From NCBI GenBank assembly GCA_046328505.1, contig JAXLWL010000002.1:682001-746000 (forward strand): a stretch of DNA of 64,000 bases, read 5' to 3'. The notes beneath the pieces are model-generated. The model saw only the letters and a list, made by a program, of their open reading frames with translations, made no database searches and had not been told where the DNA came from. Position numbers and translations under genes: made by a program. Source of the stretch: JBDHWG01 sp046328505 (lineage in GTDB: Bacteria; Chloroflexota; Anaerolineae; Epilineales; JAHCIE01). Below, piece after piece: positions 27,201 through 35,600 of the stretch (within the stretch, counting starts at the first letter, position 1; the number at the start of each line of letters is the position of its first letter).

Positions 27201-30200
27201 AGATCGGGCGAGTCAAAGAAAGCGGCGCTGACCGCGCTAACCCCGAGCGCCTCGAGCGAGGTCAACAGCGGCGCGTCCCCGTCCCCGTGCAACACCCGAG
27301 CGTCGGTGAGCAGGCTCTCGACCAGGACCGGCTCGGCCGCTGTGTAGGCGACGATGGCCTGCACAAGGAACTGGCGGATCAGCCGCCGCTGGAGAAACGG
27401 GAGGAACGCGTTCGCGAGGATGGCGAGCTTCTTCTGCCGCTGACCCTCGTTGGCTTGCCGCGCCGCCGTCTGTTGATCGGGCGTGAGGTTATCGCCAATC
27501 GGAGGCAGCGGCGCTAACAGCTTGTCGAAGTCGGCTGCCTCCAGAAAGCCCGTCGTGACCGAGTCATTCAGTGGCTGCTTCTTCAAGTACCTGGCAAAGA
27601 ACTCATTAGCTTGCTGCGAGGATGCGGCCTGCGCCGCGTCGAGCAGGGCAGCCAGGGTCGCTTGCTGCCCTGCGCTGAGTGGGCCGTTGAAGCTCGCTTC
27701 CAGCTCGCCCTTCTGCGCGTCGGACAGGACGCCTCGCAAGACCAGGCTCTGGCTGCCTTTCGCTCCGTTGTATGGCAGGACGCGGATGCTGCCTTCGCCC
27801 GCGAAGTCGGCGGGATCCAGCCGATTGGCCGCCGCGACAGCCTGGACTCCCGTCGCCTCGGCTGTGCCGTTCATCAGGGCGACAAAGCGCTCGACCACAT
27901 CCGCGGGTAGCACCAGGCCGAGTTTCTGCCGCAGCACATCTTCGCTCAGCGCGCCCGGGTCGTCCGGCACAGCCTGCTCGACTCGGATGGCCCGCACGCC
28001 GTCGGCCACGGTCTTGAGCCAGGCCAGCGTTGCGTCGCGGTTGGAGCGGTATTTGCCCGCTTCATCGAAGCGGTGGCGCACGAGGTAGTCGAGGTCTTCG
28101 ACCTTCCAGCCGGCGTCCAGGACCGCCTGGGCAACCTCGACAAAGCGCAGGGTCTGGGAGAACGGATAGTCGTCCTCAATCGTCGCGAGAGGATCGGGGG
28201 CGAGGGGCTTGAATGGGTCGATGCCGGCGAGCTGCTTGAGCGCGATCAGGTCGGACACCGACAGGCCGAGGGCTTTGGCCAGCAGCCGATAGCGGTAGAG
28301 AGTTGACACGGACGGCAGCGACAGGGCCGCCTCGTCGACCGATGATCCGGCGTCTTCGAGAACGCGGCCGATCTCGTCGGCGGTGAGGCCGAGCGCCCCC
28401 TGCAGGCTGAGCATATGCCCCTTGATCAGCGTGAACTCCTGGGCCTGCGCCTGGACGGCATCGAGAAGCTGCGACAGGGCATCGGACGGAGCGAGAGCAT
28501 TGAGTCGGTCCTTTTCCGCGTCCGTCAGTACGCCAACATAGTCAAGGAACTGCACCTCGCCCAGCTCGTCGTAGCGGACGCTGACCCGCGCCTCGCCGGC
28601 AAAGGCAGCCGCGTTGATCTGGTCAGCCGCCTGGATTTCCGGTAATCGGGCTTCGTATCGAACCTGGTCGGCGATGCGCGCCAACTGGGTGGGGACAAGA
28701 TAGCTCCCGAGCGGATCATCGAACACCGACAGGCGGCGCGGCTTCCCGTCGACCACCACCTCGACCTCAGCGCCCTTGACGACGCTGCGCGCCAGGAACA
28801 ACTGGGCGTAGAGGGGCTTATTGCCGGTCGTGGCGATATCGGACCACAGCGTCAGGAGCTTGAAGCGGCTCTGGTCGCCCACCCGGACCGCCTCGTCCAG
28901 CGCCTTCAGGTGCGCGACGTAAATCAGCGCCGTCTTGAGGGGCTGCCGGGCCAGGTTGGCCGGGTTTTCGTCGAACGGCGCCGACTGCGGTATGAATGTC
29001 GTCAGCGCCCGGTCCGTCTCGTCGATGCTCCAGCCTAGCTTGCGCCGCAGGCGAACGAAGACGTTGATCCGCAGAAAGTCGATGGCGGTGGCGGGCTGAC
29101 CGTCGGCGTGCTGTAGGAGCGTCGCGTCGAAATCGCAGCCGGCATCGGGGTCGGCCAACACGAGCACCTTGTCGAAGGGCAGGCTCTCGATGGTGGCTTG
29201 CAGGTCAGCCAGTGGGGTGTTGAATGTGGCCGCCAGGTCGGCCAGCCGGCCCTCGAAGGCTGCCACTTCGGCCACCACGTCCCAGCCGCTGAGTTGAGTC
29301 GCGCCAACCGGCTTGTAGAGGTCGTCGAATCGCTGCTGATCGGCCGGCGACAGATCGGCCCGCGCCTTGCCGACCAAATCCTTGTTCAGGTCGTACAGCG
29401 CCTTGTTCGTCGTGTAGAAGCGGGCGTCCGCGATCGACACGCCCAACTTATACAGCAGCGCGAGCTTCGGCAGCGCGGGATTGACGAACGCTGTCTCGAC
29501 AATATCGGCGATCTCCTGATACGTGACGCCGAGGCGGCGCGAGAGTGCCTTGGCCGAGTTCAAGTCGATGCGCTGGCCGGTGTCGGCGTCGACCGCCTCG
29601 GTCAGCGCATCCTCTGCCTTATCGAAGCCGTACAGCTTGAACCACGCCGCCAGCGGGTTGGGGTCCGTAAAGATCGCGATCTCGGCCGGCGCCAGGCCCA
29701 GCGACTCGAAGAAGACCGCCGCGCGGTCGTAAGCTTCAGTGGGCGCGAACAGGTCGTCGCGCGCGCGAAATGTCTCCAGCAGTTGGGAGAGGGGAACATC
29801 GAAGTAGGCGCTGAAGGCCCGGGCAATCTCGATCCACAGGTCGAACGGCAGCGCCAGGGGATAGAGCGCCTGCTGTAGGGCGCCGTAGGCCTCGGTGATT
29901 ACATACTGCGGCTCTGCCAACAACTCTGCCGTTGTCGCGTCGCCCGTATCGCGCGCCGCGTCCTCATGCAGGGCGTTGTTGGCGACATAATACTCGAGGA
30001 TCTCGTTCACCAGGTCGATCTGCGGCAGAGCCGTGTTCGTGTTCTCACACGTTAGCGGGATGTGCGGCAGGTCGGGCCGGCGGTCGATCAAGATTTCGTA
30101 GGGCGTCCGCTCGGTGTTCGGGTCCGGCTCGCCTGGGTGCGCGGCGCGCCAGCGTGCCAGGAACGTGTTGAACGCGTCCATGCTCCTGAACGGGTAGGGC

Positions 30201-32572
30201 GCGGTCCCGTGCTTGGCTTTCCAGTCCGTCAGCGTGTTCTGCCACACCTTGGGATCGCGATCAAGGAACTGGAGCAAGTCAACCAGGTAGGCCGCCGGAC
30301 TGAGCACCGAGCGACATTCCTCGCACTCGCAGTAGTCGAGCGAGCCGAACAGGCTCTCCATCGTCGGGAAGTGCTTGACCAACTCCTGTTTTGCAGCCTG
30401 GCGAACCTCCGGCGACGCCGACATGGCAAAGAGCGGCGGGGAGCTATCCAGCTCCTTCGCGAGACTGAACAGGCTATAGGTGATATTGCTCACCTGCTCG
30501 GCTTTCTGATACACCAGCCGCGCTTGGTCGTCCGATGGGAACAACGCGCCGAAGCGTTCGAGGAACACGTCGAGCGGGTAAGCCAAAACGTCTTGCGCCG
30601 AGAGCAGTCCGGCGTTCAGCAGCGCCTTCATCGCGTCGTTGCCCGGCGTTATCTGGTAGACGCGCTGTAGGGTCTTTATCATGTCCGTCGTGGTGCGCCG
30701 GTTCGAGTCGGCGATACCATCGAGCACATCCGGGTTGGCCTTGAGGAATGGGTCGATGGCCGTTTGTCCCAACTTGAAGCCCTTGTCGATGGCCTTTCGC
30801 AGGGCTGCGCTCAGGTCCGCGTTGCCGCCTTCGATGACCAACTCGCCCGAGTCGATCATGTTCCAGGTGACCTCGGTGGAGTAACTGATGCGTACCTTGC
30901 GCGCCATGTCCTCCGCGTAGGCGTCTTTCGGATTATCCGCGCCGGCGTAGGCGGCGGGAACGTCGCCGATCCTGTCGAGCCACGCTTCTTTCTTGTACAG
31001 GCCCATTTTGACGAGCTGCGCAGGCTCGGCGTCGCCGAGGTCAGCTTGCAGGCTTGCCGTCAGGGTGGGATTGTTGGTGGTGAGAAAGGCGAGCTTACCC
31101 TGGAGCTGGAGCTTGGGGACGACGGCGCCCAACCCGGCGTTGGTGGCGTTGTCCCACAACGACTGCGCGTCGCCACGATTATCCAGGTAGAGCTTGGCGA
31201 ATGTGTTCTGGTCGTCCTCGCTCAGGTTGAGCTGGCTGAGCATCTCGCCGTACGTCGCCTGCGAGCCGGGCGCGGGCACTGCGAGCCGAGTCTTGACACT
31301 GAACGTTTCGAAGTCTTTCTTGATCTGAGGCACATCCGCCTCGTTGATCTGCACAATTCCCGCGGCCCACGCCTTGCTCAACGCCTGGTCGAATGCTTCA
31401 CTGCTAACCTGGGCTAACTGGAGCTTGTCGCTTGGTAGGCCCACCCGCAAGAGGCCGTAGAGCGCATCCTGCGGCAGGCCGGTTTCGTCCGGAGCGCTCA
31501 GCCGCGTTGCTAGCGCGGCAGTCGCGATGAGCCGCGCATCCCATCCACTGGCCTCGTGCAGGAGCGTCAGGTCCTGCTGTTCCGCAGTCTCGCGCGCAAC
31601 CTGGAGCCGGCTCAGGTCACCGATATGCGGCTGGAGGTCGGTCGACAACCGCGTAAACTCCGCGTCCATGGGCCTGGCCGCGGCCGGGGCGACGAGATTC
31701 AGCACCTCGCGCTCGTCGGCGTTCCGCACAATCTTCGAAAGCGGAACTTCATTTCCCGCGGAATCAACGGCGCGGACTTCGAGGTTGGCCGCCTGCCCAT
31801 CCAGGGCATACGGCAGACTATACACACCATGCTGAAGGGTCGTCGTCTCAGCCAGGCGCGTCGCAGCCTCGGCGCCGCCAAACCCCAGGCGGTACAGCCG
31901 CACAGTTAGCCCCTCGGCCGGTGCGCCGTGGTCGAAGGCGATTCGCCCGTCTACCCGGCGCGTCGCCGTATCGGGCTGCACCACGGGCACGACCATGTCG
32001 ATGACCTGAATCGGGCCCGCGTCGCGCACAACCTCCGAGGTGGCAGCGGTTCGGCCGGTCTCATCCAGAGCGGCGACGCGCGCATTGACGCTGTCCACCC
32101 CGGGTAGAGGCTCGTAGCGGATGGTATAATGCCCGTCGGCGCCCGTCACATCCTCGCCCAGGCGAACGCTGCCCTGGTCGCCATCGTGAAATAGGACGAC
32201 TGTGCCCCTGAATGGGGTCTGGTCCTCCTGCATCACTTGACCCGCGACCACTCGCTTCTGAATGTCCTGCGGCGGCGTGTCGAACGCGCCGAGGGCCTTC
32301 AGCGCCTGGTTCAGGGCGTCGGCAGTCGGCTGGTCCACCTCGCCGGTTACGTGCAGGTGGTTGCCCTGCTGGAAGATGGCGACGGATTTGGCGCTGGCAT
32401 CGCGGTATTGCCGCGCCTGCGCTTCATCGGCCATCATGTTCAGCAGCTCCTGGCGCGTGCCGGCGCTGGTCTGAATGACGCCGCGGTTGAGCAGGAGCAC
32501 CAGGGCTTCTTGCAGATTGGCGACTGCCGGCCCTTCATCGCCGCTGCGAAGGGGAGGAGTGATCGGTTTCAT
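24260..32572 (-). CDS. Tc toxin A component, N-terminal part (shell and receptor-binding region)
   Basis: This very large protein (2770 residues) is the N-terminal portion of a Tc A subunit. Residues ~1-95 resemble a peptidoglycan-binding domain (RSGDEGPAVANLQEALVLLL). Residues ~105-300 are two transthyretin-like beta-sandwiches of the carboxypeptidase-regulatory type. From ~660 the VRP1/SpvA-like core appears, with CECEECRSVLSPAAYLVDLL near 750-765. Residues ~1795-1910 look like a PA14-like beta-sandwich insertion (SARFDGYLTVPTSSAYRFTI). Residues ~2180-2360 are the neuraminidase-like region (INSKQWQWMKRYPVWAGN; YLEPFRYFYRRYSHEMWTPW). The tail is low-complexity Ala/Gly. The start has GGAG upstream and lies 30 bp after the BC gene. 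No signal peptide is seen, as usual for Tc toxins. Together A1 and A2 total 3921 residues, far above the ~2500 typical of TcA. Confidence 0.92.
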   Translation of the reverse strand: MKPITPPLRSGDEGPAVANLQEALVLLLNRGVIQTSAGTRQELLNMMADEAQARQYRDASAKSVAIFQQGNHLHVTGEVDQPTADALNQALKALGAFDTPPQDIQKRVVAGQVMQEDQTPFRGTVVLFHDGDQGSVRLGEDVTGADGHYTIRYEPLPGVDSVNARVAALDETGRTAATSEVVRDAGPIQVIDMVVPVVQPDTATRRVDGRIAFDHGAPAEGLTVRLYRLGFGGAEAATRLAETTTLQHGVYSLPYALDGQAANLEVRAVDSAGNEVPLSKIVRNADEREVLNLVAPAAARPMDAEFTRLSTDLQPHIGDLSRLQVARETAEQQDLTLLHEASGWDARLIATAALATRLSAPDETGLPQDALYGLLRVGLPSDKLQLAQVSSEAFDQALSKAWAAGIVQINEADVPQIKKDFETFSVKTRLAVPAPGSQATYGEMLSQLNLSEDDQNTFAKLYLDNRGDAQSLWDNATNAGLGAVVPKLQLQGKLAFLTTNNPTLTASLQADLGDAEPAQLVKMGLYKKEAWLDRIGDVPAAYAGADNPKDAYAEDMARKVRISYSTEVTWNMIDSGELVIEGGNADLSAALRKAIDKGFKLGQTAIDPFLKANPDVLDGIADSNRRTTTDMIKTLQRVYQITPGNDAMKALLNAGLLSAQDVLAYPLDVFLERFGALFPSDDQARLVYQKAEQVSNITYSLFSLAKELDSSPPLFAMSASPEVRQAAKQELVKHFPTMESLFGSLDYCECEECRSVLSPAAYLVDLLQFLDRDPKVWQNTLTDWKAKHGTAPYPFRSMDAFNTFLARWRAAHPGEPDPNTERTPYEILIDRRPDLPHIPLTCENTNTALPQIDLVNEILEYYVANNALHEDAARDTGDATTAELLAEPQYVITEAYGALQQALYPLALPFDLWIEIARAFSAYFDVPLSQLLETFRARDDLFAPTEAYDRAAVFFESLGLAPAEIAIFTDPNPLAAWFKLYGFDKAEDALTEAVDADTGQRIDLNSAKALSRRLGVTYQEIADIVETAFVNPALPKLALLYKLGVSIADARFYTTNKALYDLNKDLVGKARADLSPADQQRFDDLYKPVGATQLSGWDVVAEVAAFEGRLADLAATFNTPLADLQATIESLPFDKVLVLADPDAGCDFDATLLQHADGQPATAIDFLRINVFVRLRRKLGWSIDETDRALTTFIPQSAPFDENPANLARQPLKTALIYVAHLKALDEAVRVGDQSRFKLLTLWSDIATTGNKPLYAQLFLARSVVKGAEVEVVVDGKPRRLSVFDDPLGSYLVPTQLARIADQVRYEARLPEIQAADQINAAAFAGEARVSVRYDELGEVQFLDYVGVLTDAEKDRLNALAPSDALSQLLDAVQAQAQEFTLIKGHMLSLQGALGLTADEIGRVLEDAGSSVDEAALSLPSVSTLYRYRLLAKALGLSVSDLIALKQLAGIDPFKPLAPDPLATIEDDYPFSQTLRFVEVAQAVLDAGWKVEDLDYLVRHRFDEAGKYRSNRDATLAWLKTVADGVRAIRVEQAVPDDPGALSEDVLRQKLGLVLPADVVERFVALMNGTAEATGVQAVAAANRLDPADFAGEGSIRVLPYNGAKGSQSLVLRGVLSDAQKGELEASFNGPLSAGQQATLAALLDAAQAASSQQANEFFARYLKKQPLNDSVTTGFLEAADFDKLLAPLPPIGDNLTPDQQTAARQANEGQRQKKLAILANAFLPFLQRRLIRQFLVQAIVAYTAAEPVLVESLLTDARVLHGDGDAPLLTSLEALGVSAVSAAFFDSPDLTGQAQKLPVVLSSADTALKAGKDADGNALNPANSARFDGYLTVPTSSAYRFTIELEKQNAEATLAFDHLPTKVFLHGIAPNANTTLGIEPDEFLELKASTLYHFTLELKSLAGGRARVLVQGETLAQDDLSQLTLYPGSVMDGAEDAVLLLTKALQLVQSLELSEREIRYVLTHAGDFGNVSLSELPTQTVGDTDAEKKATEERFAAVLRLTTYSRLKRDLVGGTDDLIGVFEANTTGDLDHQVYPLIARLTRRNPETVKTTARALARSPEFKSEEPLARLWEGLQVVERFGVPVNALVEWTRIVSPTASPAQRSDIARDLKEAIKARFEPDAWLRVAQPIFDRLRQRQRDALVAHVMHQHDFERIEQLFEFFLIDPGVEPVVQTSRIRSAVGAVQIFIHRCLLNLEPQVAPAAINSKQWQWMKRYPVWAGNRKLWLFPENVLEPEFRDDKTHLFTELEGHLLQSDVSNDVAEDAFFTYLKKLEELARLDIVAMYCEEQPLDPTSNQLHVIGRTYLEPFRYFYRRYSHEMWTPWEPMPVEIEGHHIVPVVWRDRLNVFWVTFIDNLDPNAGASDDKAFLVSKEAVQSAISALRGTTMPSVHPSAKDPTSQKLTEVSVGQIASGVRSAMNRKLVKVQLHWSEYFQGEWSVRESGGYSASLIQSVPLDFDSMSVFIHASKEFDDDGAERAVRVHLGGAINQAFRVVSRHSRPTRVNAEPVPSQPYNAPEVQANRYRGSGPFKVTFTQRIETQEGKGTKTTSATPSILQEGEGFTLLPSANRLSLGTPEIASLVTPVFYQDDRSNTFFVEPTFKEKTIEEWQEWVTHTPRPEVEWDHPEWWDNLDLKPLIPKPKLPIPVHPDDPIWQSEIDPRARFGITDRQDWLANPATVVQFDGELVGPAGRAGLAIQPALAADGALDSAAPAIAVNAGSAIGPGQAVVAVDSSALASTGLAQGAAGLNIIGGSGLNSALLKNVSALKGR

Positions 32573-32602
32573 GCAGAGTTCTCCATGTATGTGTCGCTCG
32601 CC

Positions 32603-35600
32603 TCACGGCCCTCGCCAGCGAAGTAACCGGACCTGTGGGACTGGGGTAAGCTGCGGTCCAGGTCCGGCGCCAGGGGGCAACGGCGTGACCTCGATTGGCG
32701 GAGGTGGCGGCGTTCCTGCCGGGTTGCCTCCTCCTACTCCGCGCAGTACATTCTGGAACCTTGGATCGCGCACGATGGCGCTCTTGGGCGATAGCAACTG
32801 ATCGAGCGGGATGCGCCCGAGGGGCTGGCGAGTCGTGGCATGGACCGCTTCGACATCCAGCTGACCAAGCTCACGCGCAGCTACAGATCTACGCACGCCC
32901 TCGCCGATCTGGAAGTATTGGGGACTGGCGGCGGAGGGTGCAGCGCTCCCCACGGCGGCTTCGGCCGGCGCTACAGCCGCTGCCGGGGCAGCCGCAGGGG
33001 GCGTCGACGGCGGCTTCGGTGGCGTAATAGGCTTCGGCGCGGGCCTCGGCGTCGGCTCTGGAAAGACGGGTTTCGGGGTAGGGGTTGTCGTCGGGGGCTT
33101 GGGGGCGCTCCTGGGGATTGCGCCCGCTGCGCCCTTTGCCAGCCCTGCCGCGCCCTCCACCGTTAACACGATCTGTGGGCCATCCAGTACAATGTCGGTG
33201 GCGGCGTTGGCAATCTTCGCCGAAGCCCCCTGCTCGTTCGAATGCGTGGAATAGTAGGCGATGTCCCCGCCGGCTTCCCCGACGCGCTTGACCATCTGGC
33301 CGAAGCCCTTCGCCATGCCGACGGCGTCCTTGAGCGGCGCCTCCGAGCGGCGCTGGTTGGCTGCCTGTAATTTCTGCTTCGCACCCGCTTCATTGCTGTG
33401 GGTCGAATAATAGGCGATGTCCGCGTAGTCTTCGGCTGTCTCCTTCAGCTTCTGAGTCGTGCCCTCGACGAGGTCCTTCCCTCGCTTGTCGAGATTGTTC
33501 ATGACAGCGGCCAGGGCTGGGTGATCCTCTTTCTTGGGATTGACGACTTTATCGACGGTTTCGAAGACCCGCCCGCCCGGCTTGAAGGTGCTCCAGAACG
33601 ACTTCTCCTCGCCCCCGTCAGGATCGTGTAAGGCAATAGGCTCGTCACTGACATATCGGTAGAGGTTGATGCCGCCGTTTAGCCCGGCCGGGTCAGGGCT
33701 GGTCCACCGTCCGAGCCACGGAGCATAGTACCTCGCCCCGTGATAGCTGAAGCCGGTTTCCTCGTCGCGCTCCTTGCCAGTGTAGCGGTAGCGCTTGAGG
33801 GCCACCTCAGCGGCGCTGCGGCCGGCCTGGAACGCGGTCGTCCCATATGGATGATATTCCTCGTAGCCGATCAAGGCGCCCTGTCCGTCCAGCTCGACGC
33901 TCGCAGATCCGAGGTGGTTGCTCATCTGGTAGCGGACCACCTGCTTCGGGGTACCGTCGTCGACGTCGTTGCGCGTCTCGACCAGCGCGATGCGCTGCTT
34001 GTCGTCCATCACGTGCAGGGTCTCGCGCACCAACTCGGCGTTCGCGCCGGCGAGCTTGCGGTAGACCTCGAAGCCGCCCAGGTACAGCCGCTCCTCCGAC
34101 GGCGTGCCGTTCTGGCTCTCGATGACCTTACGCACGCGCTGCCCCAGCGCATCATAGATGTAGTAAGCCGTGCCGCCGCCGGCCAGGTCCACCTGGGCCA
34201 ACTGGTTCTTGAAGTCCCAGCCCATTGCCATCGTGTTGATCGCGGTGATGCAGCCGCCCAGATCGTTGCCTTGGGTATCCGTGTAGGTGTAGATTTCCGA
34301 GGTATTGGCGCCGTTGCCGACGATGGCGCGAGTCAGGCGGTTGCTCCGCTTGGTCGGTTCGAGCCGACTGGGCGCGCTGTACTCGTAGGTGCGCGTCCAA
34401 CTGCCACCGTTCGCCGTGTGGCGCATCGTCCGGAAGTTGCCGACTGCGTCGTAGTCGTAGTTCTCGATGAAGACGCGCATCGCTTGCGTGTCGTTCGGAT
34501 GAGCAACAAAGTCGGTTAGGCCGGCGAAGTCGAAGTCGCGGCGGTTCGGCGGCGCGAAGTCGTGGGCGGTCTGGCCGATGTGCTCGCGGCCCTGCGCCTC
34601 GATCAGCCGATACAGGGCATCGTAGGTATAGCTACACACCGGCTCGACGAGCTGATTGTTGTGGGTCAGGGTCTTCAGGGCGCGGTCCTCGATACGCGTG
34701 ATGTTACCCAGCGGGTCGTAGGTGTAGTTCAGGTCCTGGACGACGGACGGCGCAGTGAATATCTGCGACGCCAGTCCGTTTGGCCCGGCCGGGCGAGTCG
34801 TCTTGAGGTGGGTCAGGTGAAAGGTGAGCGGATCATACTCGTAGGTCGTTATGACCCCTTGACCGACGGGGGCCACACCGCTCCCGTACTCGATCAGGAC
34901 TCGCTGGGCCTTGGCGTTGTAGTTGATGTTCTTGACAAACGAGGTCCAGATCGGCTGGCCGGCCCCGTCCGTCTCTCCGCGCAGGTTGACCTCGACTCGG
35001 TCGAGTAGATTCGCTTCGTTGAAGGTCGGACGATAGACGCTCCCATCGGGCGAGGTGACCTGGAGCGGCCGGTTGAGGGCGTCGTGGGTGCTCTCGCCGG
35101 TGAAGCCTGGCGCAGCCACGACGGGCGCTAGCAGCCAGTTGGGCCGCGTCTTGTAGTCTGCCAGGAACTGGCGGGTGGTTCGCAAGAGGTTGCCTTTGAA
35201 GTCGTAGGCCTCGCTCGTCACGACGCCCGCGCCGTCGGATTGCTTCCACAGCTTACCGCGGTGGTTGGTCACTTCCGGATTGGGCTTGCTCTCGCCATAC
35301 TCGGTCTTCTCGGCCTGGAACTCTGGCGCGTCGTCCTCGCTCACGAAGACGGCCAGGGGGCGCCGCAGCGCGTCGTAGGTAAGGCGCCGGGCAAAACCGC
35401 GGCTATCCCACGCGCGAATCGGTTTGCCGGTCACGTCGTTCAGTGTCCAGCGCTCCCCCGCCTCCATGCTCGCCTGGTGGATCCGGTTACCCAGCATGTC
35501 GTAGTCGTAGCGCATGACGAGCCGTCCCGACGGGTCGCCGTTCTGCACGATGGCGTCGCGCTCAGTGCGCTCGTTGCCTTCGATATCAAGCTCGACGCGC

